A stretch of DNA of 64,000 nucleotides from Taklimakanibacter sp050246735 (GTDB taxonomy: Bacteria; Pseudomonadota; Alphaproteobacteria; Rhizobiales; Aestuariivirgaceae). The DNA lies in the NCBI GenBank assembly GCA_050246735.1, contig JBFWVM010000003.1:248001-312000 (forward strand). Reading direction: 5' to 3'. A program made the position numbers and the translations under genes. How positions within the stretch are numbered: the first letter of the stretch is position 1; every line of letters begins with the position of its first letter. Positions 44,796 to 56,358 of this stretch are shown piece by piece. Under the pieces are notes generated by a model. It made no database searches and was not told the DNA's origin. It saw only the letters and a list, made by a program, of their open reading frames with translations.

Positions 44796-46022
44796 GTGAC
44801 CACACTCTCCGTCGCCGTCTTCATCCTCGTCTATGTCGGCATGGCGCTCGGCCGGGTGCCGGGGCTCGCGGTCGACCGCACCGGCGTGGCGCTCCTCGGC
44901 CTCATCGTGCTCCTCGCTTCCGGCGATCTCAGCCTCGACGAGGCGGGCCGCGCCGTCGACATGCCGACGATAGCACTCCTCTTCGCGCTGATGATCCTCT
45001 CCGCCCAGTTCGAGCAGTCGGGCTTCTACGGCTTCGTGGCGGCGCATGTGACGCGGGCCGCCCGCAACCCCCGGACGCTCCTCGCCCTTCTCATCGCGGT
45101 CACCGGGCTGCTCTCCGCCGTCCTCACCAACGACGTGATCGCCTTCGCCTTCACGCCGCTGGTCTGCGCCGGGCTCCTGCGGCAGAAGCTCGATCCCAGG
45201 CCCTATCTCGTGGCGCTGGCGGGCGCCGCCAACGCCGGATCGGCCCTCACCCTCATCGGCAATCCGCAGAACATCCTCATCGGCCAGGCGGGCGGCCTCG
45301 ATTTCTGGCGCTATATCGCGGTCGCGGCGCCGCCGGCGGTCTTTTCGCTCGCCTGCGTCTATCTCTCGGTCGCCCTCACCTGGAAAAGCGCGCTCGCGGC
45401 GCCGGGCACGGCGGAGCCTTCCGACTTCATACCGCTCGACCGTTTCCAGACCGCCAAGGGACTTGCCGCGATCATGGCTCTGATCGTGCTGTTCCTGACA
45501 CCCTTGCCGCGCGAGCTCGGCGCGCTCGCGGTCGCCGGCATGCTGCTGCTGTCGCGCCGCCTGTCGTCGCGCGAGATGATCGGCGCCGTCGACTGGCACC
45601 TTCTGCTGCTGTTCACCTGCCTGTTCGGGGTGACGGCGGCATTCGCCAAGACCGGGCTGGCGCAGGACGGCCTGCACGCGCTGGCGCAGCTGGGCTTCCT
45701 GCCGGAGAGCCTCGCCGTCATGTTGCCCCTGACGCTCGTCTCCTCCAACACCATCGGCAACGTGCCGTCGGTCATCCTCGTCCTGGGGCTTCTGCCGGAT
45801 CTTTCGGACGGCGTCCTTTCGGGGCTGGCGCTGCTGTCGACCTTCGCCGGCAACCTCCTGCTCACCGGCTCCTTGTGCAACATCATCGTCGCCGAGCGCG
45901 CACGGGCCGCGGGCGCCGGCCTCGCCTTCGCCGACTTCGCCCGCTCGGGCATCGCCATGACCCTGGCGAGCCTCATCGTCACCGCCCTCTGGCTCTGGGC
46001 GACCGGCTATATGCCCTTGTGA
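44796..46022 (+). CDS. SLC13/ArsB-like anion transporter
   Basis: A 408-residue membrane protein of the ion transporter superfamily that includes ArsB, NhaD and SLC13 carriers. It has about eleven hydrophobic segments and repeated motifs: SAVLTNDVIAFAFTPLV in the first half and SSNTIGNVPSVILVLGLLP in the second, plus ALTLIGNPQNILIG. It could carry arsenite, dicarboxylate, sulphate or sodium. There is no ars regulator or reductase gene nearby, so arsenite export is not favoured. The start is uncertain: GTG at 44796 or TTG at 44781. Confidence 0.82.
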   Translation: MTTLSVAVFILVYVGMALGRVPGLAVDRTGVALLGLIVLLASGDLSLDEAGRAVDMPTIALLFALMILSAQFEQSGFYGFVAAHVTRAARNPRTLLALLIAVTGLLSAVLTNDVIAFAFTPLVCAGLLRQKLDPRPYLVALAGAANAGSALTLIGNPQNILIGQAGGLDFWRYIAVAAPPAVFSLACVYLSVALTWKSALAAPGTAEPSDFIPLDRFQTAKGLAAIMALIVLFLTPLPRELGALAVAGMLLLSRRLSSREMIGAVDWHLLLLFTCLFGVTAAFAKTGLAQDGLHALAQLGFLPESLAVMLPLTLVSSNTIGNVPSVILVLGLLPDLSDGVLSGLALLSTFAGNLLLTGSLCNIIVAERARAAGAGLAFADFARSGIAMTLASLIVTALWLWATGYMPL

Positions 46023-46050
46023 AGGCCGGGAGCGGCCGGGCCCGACGTCG

Positions 46051-47649
46051 TCACGGGGCATCCGGCATGCCGGCAAGCGCCGCCTGCATGCGTTCGGCCA
46101 CGATCTTGCGGTCGATCTTGCCGGGACCGTTGAGCGGCAGCGCCGCGACGAAGACGATGCGGCGGGGATGGGCATAGGCGGGTCCGTTGGCGAGGCAGAA
46201 CGACTTCAGCGCCTGCTCGTCCGCCGCGGCGCCGGGCGCGAGCACGACCATCGCCGCCGGCACCCGACCCTTGACGGCGTGCGGCACCGGCACCACCGAG
46301 ACGTCGGCCACGGAAGGATGGCGCAGCAGCAGGTTCTCCACCTCGAGCGGATAGACGTTCTCGCCGCCGCTGTTGAACATGTCGTCGGTGCGCCCCCTGA
46401 AATAATAGAAGCCCTCGGCGTCCCGCGAAAACAGATCGCCGGTCTTCAGCCAGCCGTCCTGCAGCCGCCTGGCGTTGACGTCCGGCAGCCGGTAGTAGCC
46501 CGGCGTGACGCCCGGATTCCTGACCCACAGCTCGCCATGGCTGTCGCTGTCGGCGCCGTCGGCGCCGACAAGCCGGATCTCGCCTTCCGGCCAGGCGACG
46601 CCGGCGCTGCCATGCGGCGCGCGGCGTCCGTCGAGCGGGGGTCCGATCATCACCGGCCCGCCTTCGGTCAGGCCGTAGCTTTCGCTCACCGGCACGCCGA
46701 AGGCGTCCTCCACCTCGTCCATCAGCTCCTTGGGCGTCGGCGCCGATCCGATCTTCAGGCCCTGGAGTGCCGAGAAGTCGAGACGATCGATCAGGTCGCG
46801 ATGCTGGAGAAGCAGCGTGAACACGGCCGGAACCCCGCCCGTGGCGGTGCAGCGGTACTGCGACAGCGCGGTCAGGAACCGGCGCGGCTCGAAATTCGGC
46901 AGGATGACCACCGAACCGCCGCAGTGAAGCATCGGCTTGACGGCGCCGGCCATGGCGTTCTTGTGGTAGAGCGGCACGGCGGTCAGCACGCGGCTGGCGG
47001 GGGTCGAGGGCCAGTAGCGCTGCACGGCGCGGATCCACCAGAGCTGGCCGGCATGGGTCAGCAGCACGCCCTTCGGCCGCCCGGTCGAGCCCGAGGTGTA
47101 GGGCTGGAAGGAGGGATGATCGTCGGCGATCGGCCCGGGCGCGAAACCCGCAGGGGCCCCCTCGAGCGCCGTCTCATAATCCGCCCAGCCCGCGCGGCGG
47201 TCGTCGAGCATGAGCCGCATGCGGCAGCCGGCCGCTTCGGCGATCTCCGCCACATGGCCGTTGACCGGCGGCTCCACCACGGCGCCGCGGCATCCGGCGT
47301 CGCGGATGATGTAGTCGAGCGTGTCGGCGCCGAGCTTGGTGTTGAGCGGCACCGGGACCACGCCGGCGCGCATGGCGCCATACATGATCTCGACGAACTC
47401 GTAGCGGTTGCCGACCGCCATCGCCATGCGGTCGCCCGGCTCGAGGCCGCTCGCCCGGCAAAGGGCGGCAAAGCGGTCGAGCCGCTGCTCCAGCATCCGA
47501 TAGGCGACCTCGCGGACCCGATCGCCGAACAGATCGATCATGGCGATCGCGTCGGGCGCGTTGCGGGCGGCGACATGATTCCAGTAGCCGAGATTGTTGG
47601 CGCGCGGATCGCCGGCCGGGAAGCCTTCGAGGATGTGGCTGGTGGTCAT
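46051..47649 (-). CDS. acyl-CoA synthetase (AMP-dependent synthetase/ligase family)
   Basis: A 532-residue adenylate-forming enzyme. The AMP-binding loop is YTSGSTGRPKG. Then come ESYGLTEGG, the hinge region GWLKTGDLFSRDAEGFYYFRGRTDD and the C-terminal catalytic Lys motif GPGKIDRK. It activates a carboxylic acid to its CoA thioester. It is the last gene of an eleven-gene operon and starts 8 bases after the flavoprotein gene. The substrate may be the acid released by the upstream hydrolases; identity unknown. Confidence 0.92.
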   Translation of the reverse strand: MTTSHILEGFPAGDPRANNLGYWNHVAARNAPDAIAMIDLFGDRVREVAYRMLEQRLDRFAALCRASGLEPGDRMAMAVGNRYEFVEIMYGAMRAGVVPVPLNTKLGADTLDYIIRDAGCRGAVVEPPVNGHVAEIAEAAGCRMRLMLDDRRAGWADYETALEGAPAGFAPGPIADDHPSFQPYTSGSTGRPKGVLLTHAGQLWWIRAVQRYWPSTPASRVLTAVPLYHKNAMAGAVKPMLHCGGSVVILPNFEPRRFLTALSQYRCTATGGVPAVFTLLLQHRDLIDRLDFSALQGLKIGSAPTPKELMDEVEDAFGVPVSESYGLTEGGPVMIGPPLDGRRAPHGSAGVAWPEGEIRLVGADGADSDSHGELWVRNPGVTPGYYRLPDVNARRLQDGWLKTGDLFSRDAEGFYYFRGRTDDMFNSGGENVYPLEVENLLLRHPSVADVSVVPVPHAVKGRVPAAMVVLAPGAAADEQALKSFCLANGPAYAHPRRIVFVAALPLNGPGKIDRKIVAERMQAALAGMPDAP

Positions 47650-47657
47650 GGGAGGCC

Positions 47658-49157
47658 TCAATGGGATCGTGGTGGAAGGGCGGCCGCCGCCGCGCCGGCG
47701 ATGCGGCCGCCGACGAAGCACTCGGCGATGTTGCCGCCGGAGAGATAGAGATGGCCGAAGACGCTGCCGATCTCGCCCGCCTCGTAGAGCCGCGGTATCG
47801 GCCTGCCGAAGGCATCGAGCACGCGCTGGTCGGCGTCATGGGCGGGACCGCCCTGGGTGTTCGAGACGATGGGCCAGATCGGCGCCGCGTAGAAAGGCGG
47901 CTTCGCGATCCGCATCATGCTCGATGCGGGCCGGCCGAAGCGCTCATCGCCGCCCGAGGCGCACATGCCGTTCCAGCCGGCAACGGTGCGCTCCAGCCGC
48001 GCCGCGGGAAGGCCGAGCTTTCCGGCAAGCTCGGCAATGGTCGGCGCTCCGGTCAGGATCATGTCGTCGAGGCCGGCCGGCGTCGCATTGCCGAAACGCG
48101 CCGAAACCTCCGCGTCATGCCAGGTCGGCGCCGACAATGGATAGAGCGCCCGGCCGGCGGAATCGACGATCAGATAGGCCGGCACGCGCGGAAAGGACTG
48201 GCTTGCGGGATCGAACATCTCCATCGCCCGGTGGCCGGTGTCCTGCATGTAAGGTTCATATTCGTTGCCGAAGCGCTCGCCGCCGCCGTCGACGAGGATC
48301 CAGCTCATGCGCACGTCCTCGCGCGGGCGGGTGCCGGGGACCCAGTCCGGCAGGCGCTTCAGGCGGATGCCGAAGGGATAGGAGGGGTCGGGATGGCGGA
48401 AGCCGTAGGAGCCGTGATAGTGCCACAGATGCCACAGCGACGCGCCGGCCGCCTGGGCCATGCGCAGGCCGTCCCCGGTATTGGAGCGCACGGCGGCGGA
48501 CATGACCGGCTTCAGCGGCCAGAACTGGCGCTTCAGTCCCTCGTCGGCCTCGAAACCGCCGCAGGCGAGCACGACCGCCCTCTCGGCATGAAGGGGGCCC
48601 TGCGCCGTCTCGACGCCCGCGACCTCGCCCGCCTCGACGATCAGCCGGTTGGCGGCGAGGCCTAGCCGCACCTCGATGCCCGGCCGCAGGGCGACATTGT
48701 CCATGACCAGCTTGAACAGGCGCGCGCCCGCCGGCGAACCCCTGACCGTCGGGAAGGCGGCCCGCGGCTCGAAGCCCGGTATGTCGTCGACATAGACGAA
48801 GCCGAAGCCGTCATGGCCGGGCAGCGGATAGTTCCCGGCATGCGGCTTCACTCCCGTGGTGATGCCGACCGCGCGCCCGAGCGCTGCGACATAGGCCGGC
48901 ATTTCGGCCATGCCACGGGCCAGCCGCTCGAGCACATCGTCCGGGGTGGTCCCGGCATTGGTCGCCTTCAGATAGGCGAAGGCTCTGGCGGGGTCGCCGG
49001 CGACGCGGATGCCGCCGGCCGAGCAGACTGAAATGCCGCCGGGATCCGGCTGCTTGTCGATCAGGAGCACGCGGGCGCCGGCGTCGCTCGCGGCGATGGC
49101 GCTGACGGCGCCGGCAAAGCCGTAGCCGACGACGATGACGTCGTGGGCGGCGCTCAT
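47658..49157 (-). CDS. FAD-binding dehydrogenase, fumarate reductase/succinate dehydrogenase flavoprotein family
   Basis: A 499-residue flavoprotein. The N-terminal FAD motif is VIVVGYGFAGAVSAIAASDAG. A central substrate-capping domain follows, and the C terminus ends in GEIGSVFGHLYLSGGNIAECFVGGRIAG, the typical end of soluble members such as tricarballylate dehydrogenase, 3-ketosteroid dehydrogenase or urocanate reductase. No heme or FMN-binding domain is fused. It overlaps the creatininase gene by 4 bases. It should oxidise or reduce a C=C bond of the imported compound; the substrate is unknown. Confidence 0.87.
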   Translation of the reverse strand: MSAAHDVIVVGYGFAGAVSAIAASDAGARVLLIDKQPDPGGISVCSAGGIRVAGDPARAFAYLKATNAGTTPDDVLERLARGMAEMPAYVAALGRAVGITTGVKPHAGNYPLPGHDGFGFVYVDDIPGFEPRAAFPTVRGSPAGARLFKLVMDNVALRPGIEVRLGLAANRLIVEAGEVAGVETAQGPLHAERAVVLACGGFEADEGLKRQFWPLKPVMSAAVRSNTGDGLRMAQAAGASLWHLWHYHGSYGFRHPDPSYPFGIRLKRLPDWVPGTRPREDVRMSWILVDGGGERFGNEYEPYMQDTGHRAMEMFDPASQSFPRVPAYLIVDSAGRALYPLSAPTWHDAEVSARFGNATPAGLDDMILTGAPTIAELAGKLGLPAARLERTVAGWNGMCASGGDERFGRPASSMMRIAKPPFYAAPIWPIVSNTQGGPAHDADQRVLDAFGRPIPRLYEAGEIGSVFGHLYLSGGNIAECFVGGRIAGAAAAALPPRSH

Positions 49158-49909
49158 GCCAGCACCGGATCGAGCTTGCGCAGTCCAGAAACGAGGTCGG
49201 AGACCTGCGCGGCGAGAATGGCGCGGCCCTTCTCGGCGGTGGCGAGCGTCGGATCGCCGCGCGCCCCGGTCTCGCTGTAGCCGGGCGATTGCTGGTCGCC
49301 GCTGAAGCGCGTCGGCCGATAGAAGACGGTGTCGGGCTCTTCGGCGGCATGGCCGTAATCCTGCCGCGCCCGGTCCATGCGCACCGCGGCCGCGTCGATG
49401 GCCAGGATGAGAGACGTCTCATGCTCGTCGGCATGGCCGCCGAACTTCTGACCGAGCAGGGACTCGCCGGCCGCGCCGAGGCGGCGGATATGGGCGACGG
49501 CGATCCGCATGCCATGGCGGGCCTGCAGCTCGCGCACCACGATCTCGACCGGCCCTTCAGTGGACACGCCGGTGTTGACGATGGAGATCGCGCGCGCGCC
49601 GTGCAGGATGAAGGGCTCGATCACCTCGGTCAGCAGCGCCATGAAGGTCTCGGCCTTGAGATGCTGGCTGCCGGGATAGGCGGTGAAGGCCGGGTAGTAG
49701 CCGAAGTCGACGACCGGCGCGACGAGCACCGGCAGTTCGGCGGCAATGCCGTCGCAGAGCGCCCGCGCCAGCATGAAATCCGTCTTGAGCGGCAGATGAT
49801 GCCCATGCTCCTTGGCGCGCGCGCCGATCGGCACGACGACATGCCGGCCTTCCTCGAGCCGCCGCCCGGCCTCCGGCCAGGTGAGATCCTCGAGCCACTC
49901 GCCCTTCAC
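49154..49909 (-). CDS. creatininase family amidohydrolase
   Basis: A 251-residue metal-dependent hydrolase. The metal-binding residues are in IGARAKEHGHHLPLKTDFMLA (Glu, His, Asp) and KFGGHADEHETSLIL (His, Asp, Glu). Related enzymes open the creatinine ring, hydrolyse formamides or trim peptides such as mycofactocin precursors. The GTG at 49909 overlaps the stop of the hydrolase gene (GTGA), so translation is coupled. In this operon it probably hydrolyses an amide in the imported substrate. Confidence 0.88.
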   Translation of the reverse strand: MKGEWLEDLTWPEAGRRLEEGRHVVVPIGARAKEHGHHLPLKTDFMLARALCDGIAAELPVLVAPVVDFGYYPAFTAYPGSQHLKAETFMALLTEVIEPFILHGARAISIVNTGVSTEGPVEIVVRELQARHGMRIAVAHIRRLGAAGESLLGQKFGGHADEHETSLILAIDAAAVRMDRARQDYGHAAEEPDTVFYRPTRFSGDQQSPGYSETGARGDPTLATAEKGRAILAAQVSDLVSGLRKLDPVLA

Positions 49910-50996
49910 AGGAAGCGCTCCAGGAACACGCGCACATCGTCGGCCCACAGCCGCGATCCGGTGCTTTCGAACAGATGCCCTTCCATCGGGGTCAGGCCGA
50001 AAGCCGGATAGATCCTGGACCACACCGTCTTGCCGGTCGGGGCGAGCGCCGCCGCAAGCTCGCTCGTCGGGCGGGTGCTGTAGTCGTTCCCGGCCTGGAT
50101 GAAGAAGATCGGCCGGGTGAGCCTGAGCGCTGCTTCCGTCATCAGCCGCCTGAGCGCCGGCGTGCGCTCCCAGTTCATCGCCGCCCCGGCGAATTCGACG
50201 GCGCAGCGGAAGCGGGGCGCCTTCGCCGCCGAGAGCAGCGTGTTGATGCCGCCGAAGGAGGAGCCCATGACCCCGATGTGGTCCTGGCGTATCTCGGGCA
50301 TTTCCGCGATCACGCTAAGCGCCGCAACGACGTCGTCGCTCTCGCGGTCGAGCCGGGCGGAGACCTGCGCGTCGTATTCGGGCGTGCCGAATTCGGCGCT
50401 CGCCTCTTCCCGCCAGCCCGGCCCCGTGGAATTGCCGTAGCCGCGCCGGTGCGGCAGGAACGAGGCGATGCCCCACGAGGCCAGGAGCGCGGCCGCGCCG
50501 GGGCGGCAGACGTCGAAGGTGCCCTTGTCGATGCCGCTGCCGTGGTTGCAGATCATGGCCGGAAACGGACCCTCGCCCGGCGGCAGGAACAGATAGCCCT
50601 TGAGCTCGTAGCCGGCATTGGAAAAGCCGATCTCGCGCGGCGCCACCGGCAGGCCGGCGAGGCTCAGATGGGCGAGGCCGTTGGCCAGGGGCGCCGCGTC
50701 ATCCTCGAACACCTGGCGCGAGAACCGGCGCGTCGCCGCCCGCATCTTGTCGCGGACGGCCGAAAAATCGGGGCTCGCGGCGCGGGCGTCGAGATCGGCC
50801 TGATGGGCGGCACGGTCGGCGAAGCCGCATTCCCAGATCACGTCGGGCTGATCGGGTCCGTCGCCCGCGCCGATGAAGATGCGGCCGGCCGGCAGGCCGA
50901 TCGCCACGCGCACCGCGCTCGCCTGGCGGCGGATGGCCAATACCTCGTCCCTGGACGTGCCGGCGAAATAGTGAGTGCGTTCGACGATCATCTCTT

Positions 50997-51000
<4 letters not shown>
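49906..51000 (-). CDS. alpha/beta hydrolase with N-terminal ferredoxin-like domain
   Basis: A 364-residue protein. Residues 1-105 (MIVERTHYFAGTSRDEVLAIRR onwards) look like a small alpha/beta barrel domain of the EthD/NIPSNAP kind. The rest is a serine hydrolase of the dienelactone hydrolase/acyl-peptidase type with nucleophile elbow GVMGSSFGG, an oxyanion region near ICNHGSGIDKG, acid in AGNDYST and His in EGHLFE. It starts at 51000 with an ATGA overlap to the ATPase gene. It may cleave an ester or amide of the imported peptide-like compound. Confidence 0.85.
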
Positions 51001-52938
<1,938 letters not shown>

Positions 52939-52942
<4 letters not shown>

Positions 52943-53811
52943 CGGCCACCCTCCAGCCGCGGATCGAGAGCGTCCCGGAGCCCGTCGCCGAGCAGGTTGA
53001 AGCCGATGATGGCGATGCCGAGCACGATGCTGCCCGAGACCGCGAGCATCGGATCGCTGCGCAGCTCGGTCAGGCCGTCGCGGATCATGCCGCCCCAGCT
53101 CGGGATCGGCTCCTGCACGCCGAGGCCGAGGAAGGAGAGCGTCGCCTCGGCCATGACGATGAAGCCGACGCCCACCGAGGCGCGCACCAGGATCGGCGCC
53201 ACCATGTTCGGCCACAGATGCCGCCAGAGGATGACATGAGTCGGCGTGCCGGCGACGATCGCGGCGTCCACGAACAGCTCGTTGCGCAGCACCAGCACCA
53301 GCGAGCGGGTGAGCCTGGCTATGCCGGGCCACCATACCAGCGACAGCGTGACGATGACGGTGAGCACGCCAGGCCCCAGCATGGCGGCGATGAGGATCGC
53401 GAACACCATCTCGGGGAAGGCGAGCACGATGTCGACGATGCGCATGATGACGCCGTCGACCCAGCCGCCGAAATAGCCGGCGACGGTGCCGAGCACGACA
53501 CCCAGGGCCAGGGTGATCATCAGCACCGAGAAGGAGACCAGCAGCGATATGCGCGCACCGTAGATCAGGCGGCTCAGTATGTCCCTGCCGAGATTGTCGG
53601 TGCCGAGCAGGTTGACCGCGTCCGGCGGAGCCCAGGTGTTGAGCAGGCTGGTCTCCGAATAGGAGTGCGGCGCAAGCAGGGGCGCGAACACCGCGGTGAG
53701 CACGACCAGCGTCACGACGGCGCCGCCGATCACGGCATTGCGCTGGGCCGCGAACCGGCGCCAGAAGCCGGAGCCGTCGGTCATCGCGGAAGGCGAGGCC
53801 GTGGCGCTCAT
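52939..53811 (-). CDS. oligopeptide/dipeptide ABC transporter permease, DppC-like
   Basis: A 290-residue permease with the short N-terminal cytoplasmic part ending WRRFAAQRNAVIGG, a first helix followed by the LLGTDNLGRDILSRLIYGARISL signature, and a late ATLSFLGLGVQEPIPSWGGMI. This is standard DppC architecture. It overlaps both neighbours by 4 bases. Confidence 0.93.
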
Positions 53812-54746
53812 CGCACGGCCATCCGGGCGCGGATGCGCGGATCGATCACGGCGTAGAGGATATCGACGGCGAGATTGATCAGCGCGAAGAACGCGGTGAA
53901 CAGGAGCACAACCGCCATCGCCACCGGGTAGTCGCGGGCGAAGATCGAATCGATCGCCAGCCGTCCGAGGCCGGGTATGTTGAACAGCGTCTCGACGACG
54001 ACGGTGTTGCTCAGCAGCCCGCCGAAGATGATGCCGGCCGAGGTGATCAGCGGCACCAGAGTGTTGCGGAAGGCGTGACGGTAGATGACCAGCCGCTCGC
54101 GCAGGCCCTTGGCGCGCGCGGTGCGGATGAAATCCTGGTGCAGCACCTCGAGCATGAAGGTGCGGGTGAGGCGGGCGATGTAGGCGGCGCTGGGGATGGC
54201 CAGGATGACCACCGGCAGCACGGCCTGGGCGAAGGTGCCCCAGCCCGCCACCGGCAGCAGGTTGAGCTCGATGCTCAGCAGGTAGACCAGGAAGGTGGCG
54301 ACGGCGAAGTTCGGGATCGACAGGCCGGCGACCATGAGCACCATGATGCCGGTGTCGGCGGCGCTGTTGCGGCGGATCGCCGCCTGGATGCCGGCAAAGG
54401 CGCCGAGCGGCAGCGCCAGCAGGATCGAGGCCAGGGCCAGAACCGGGCTGATCATCAGGCTGTCGGCGATCACGGAGGTCACCGGCTGGCGCACATAGCG
54501 GTAGGACAGGCCGAAGTCGCCATGCGCGAGGCCCGAGACATAGACGACGAACTGCTGCCACAGCGGCTTGTCGAGGCCGTAGTCGTGACGCAGGCGCTCG
54601 GCCATCTCGACGTCGGCGGAGTGGTCGCTCAGCATCACGCCGACGGGATCGCCGGGCAGTGCGTTGGTGACCAGGAAGGCGAGCACGATGGCCGCCGCCA
54701 GAACCGGCACGAGCCTCAGAAGCCGATTGAGGGCAAAGCGCAGCAT
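53808..54746 (-). CDS. oligopeptide/dipeptide ABC transporter permease, DppB-like
   Basis: A 312-residue permease with six membrane helices. It has the DppB beginning NRLLRLVPVLAAAIVLAFLV and LPGDPVGVML, the EAA-like loop RTARAKGLRERLVIYRHAFRNTLVPL, and VVVETLFNIPGLGRLAIDSIFARDYPV. It begins 17 bases after the binding-protein gene. Confidence 0.93.
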   Translation of the reverse strand: MLRFALNRLLRLVPVLAAAIVLAFLVTNALPGDPVGVMLSDHSADVEMAERLRHDYGLDKPLWQQFVVYVSGLAHGDFGLSYRYVRQPVTSVIADSLMISPVLALASILLALPLGAFAGIQAAIRRNSAADTGIMVLMVAGLSIPNFAVATFLVYLLSIELNLLPVAGWGTFAQAVLPVVILAIPSAAYIARLTRTFMLEVLHQDFIRTARAKGLRERLVIYRHAFRNTLVPLITSAGIIFGGLLSNTVVVETLFNIPGLGRLAIDSIFARDYPVAMAVVLLFTAFFALINLAVDILYAVIDPRIRARMAVR

Positions 54747-54763
54747 GGCGGCGGCCTTCGCGG

Positions 54764-56317
54764 CTATTCGATCGTCACACCCTGGAAGCTCGAGAAGCCG
54801 AAGGGCGTGATCGTCGCGTTCTTGACGTTCGGCTTGCGCAGCGCCAGCACCGCAGTCGTCGGCAGCGGGATCGAGCCCCAGTCGGCGAGCAGCACCTTCT
54901 CGGCCTGATGATAGAAGTCGTAACGCCTGGCATCGTCGGTCGAGGCGCGCGCCTGGTCGATCAGCCTGTCATAGTCGGCGTTCTTCCATTTCGGCCGGTT
55001 GTAGGGGCTGGCGCCGTACCACATGTCGCCGAGATAGCTCATGGCGTCGGGATAGTCGGCCGTCCAGGCCCACGGGAAGAAGGCGACCTCGCCGGCGTTC
55101 ATGGCCTTGATGTGGGTGGCGCGCTCGACGATCCTGACGTTCACCGGCATGCCGAGCACGCGATTGAACTGATCGGCGAAGTAGGTCGCTTCCGCCTTGT
55201 TGGGCTCGGTCGTGGTGATGTCCACCGGCGGCAGGCCCTTGCCGTCGGCGAAGCCCGCCTCGGCCATCAGCTTCCTGGCGCCCTCGGGATCGTAGGCGAG
55301 CTCGGGCAGCCCCTCCTGATGGCCGGGAATGCCGGGCGTCACGAAGCCGTTGGCGGGGAAGGCGGCGCCGCCATAGAGTCCCTTGATGATGCCGGCGCGG
55401 TCGATGGCCAGGGAGACCGCTTGGCGCACGCGGATGTCCTTGAACGGCGCGTAGAGGTTCTGGTTCATGCCGAGATAGCGGACCTGGGCGCGCGGCACCT
55501 CGATCAGCTGGTCCGTGTAGCGCTCGTCCTTCAGCACCTTGCGGAACAGGCCTTCATAGACGTCGACGAAATCGAGCTCGCCGGCATCGTACTGGGCAAG
55601 CGCGGTATCGCCGTCCGGCACGATCATGAAGGAGATGCCGTCCACCTTGGGCGCGCCGCCCCAATAATCGGGATTGGCGGCGAGATCGACCGAGACGCCG
55701 CGCTTCCATTCCTTGAAGGTGAAGGGTCCGGTTCCCGCCGAGACCTTGTTGAACCAGTCGGGACCCTGCTCGGCGACTATGCCGCTGTCCATGAACAATA
55801 TGGGATAGATCGGGAACAGCACGTCGAGCTTGGAAAAGACGATGTCGATGGTGTGGTCGTCGACGATCCTCGCGCCGGCGAGCTCGGCCGTCTTGCCGGA
55901 CTTGACGTCGTCGGCGCCCTGGATGTTGGCGAGATAGGGCACCGCCAGACCGCCTTTCGATCCAGGCGCCAGCAATGTCTCCAGCGTGTATTTGACGTCC
56001 TTGGCGGTGAAGGGACGGCCGCTGTGGAATTTGACTCCCTTGCGCAGGTGGAAGCGGAAACCCTGCTCGCCTGAGAGAGGCTCCCAGCTTTCGGCCAGCA
56101 TCTTCTTGACGCTGCCGTCCGGCTCGACTTCGGTGAAGCCCTCATAGACGTTCTTCAGGATGCGGCCGGCGACGATCTCCGACACGGTGATCGGATCGAT
56201 CTGCGCCGGATCGGCGACCACGTTGAGGCGGAAGGTCTTCGCCTCCACCGGCCCTGAAAAGGCGATGGCGGCCGCCAGGAGAAACCCGGCGCAGGCAAGA
56301 AGCGGCTTGCGTAGCAT
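54764..56317 (-). CDS. ABC transporter substrate-binding protein, family 5 (DppA/OppA type)
   Basis: A 517-residue periplasmic binding protein. The signal peptide (MLRKPLLACAGFLLAAAIAFSGPVEA) is followed by KTFRLNVVADPAQIDPITVSE and the family 5 motif FHLRKGVKFHSGRPFTAKDVKYTLE. The ATG at 56317 has AGAGGAG about 9 bases upstream. Ligands in this family include peptides, opines, nickel chelates and glutathione. The hydrolases encoded downstream suggest an amide- or ester-containing ligand. Confidence 0.93.
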   Translation of the reverse strand: MLRKPLLACAGFLLAAAIAFSGPVEAKTFRLNVVADPAQIDPITVSEIVAGRILKNVYEGFTEVEPDGSVKKMLAESWEPLSGEQGFRFHLRKGVKFHSGRPFTAKDVKYTLETLLAPGSKGGLAVPYLANIQGADDVKSGKTAELAGARIVDDHTIDIVFSKLDVLFPIYPILFMDSGIVAEQGPDWFNKVSAGTGPFTFKEWKRGVSVDLAANPDYWGGAPKVDGISFMIVPDGDTALAQYDAGELDFVDVYEGLFRKVLKDERYTDQLIEVPRAQVRYLGMNQNLYAPFKDIRVRQAVSLAIDRAGIIKGLYGGAAFPANGFVTPGIPGHQEGLPELAYDPEGARKLMAEAGFADGKGLPPVDITTTEPNKAEATYFADQFNRVLGMPVNVRIVERATHIKAMNAGEVAFFPWAWTADYPDAMSYLGDMWYGASPYNRPKWKNADYDRLIDQARASTDDARRYDFYHQAEKVLLADWGSIPLPTTAVLALRKPNVKNATITPFGFSSFQGVTIE

Positions 56318-56358
56318 GATCGTTACTCCTCTCTCGTCGTCGTTACCGGATGCCGGTT

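Noticed and set aside
44796..46022. ArsB arsenite exporter
   Set aside because: The fold fits, but there is no arsR, arsC or arsA nearby and the wider SLC13/NhaD group fits equally well.
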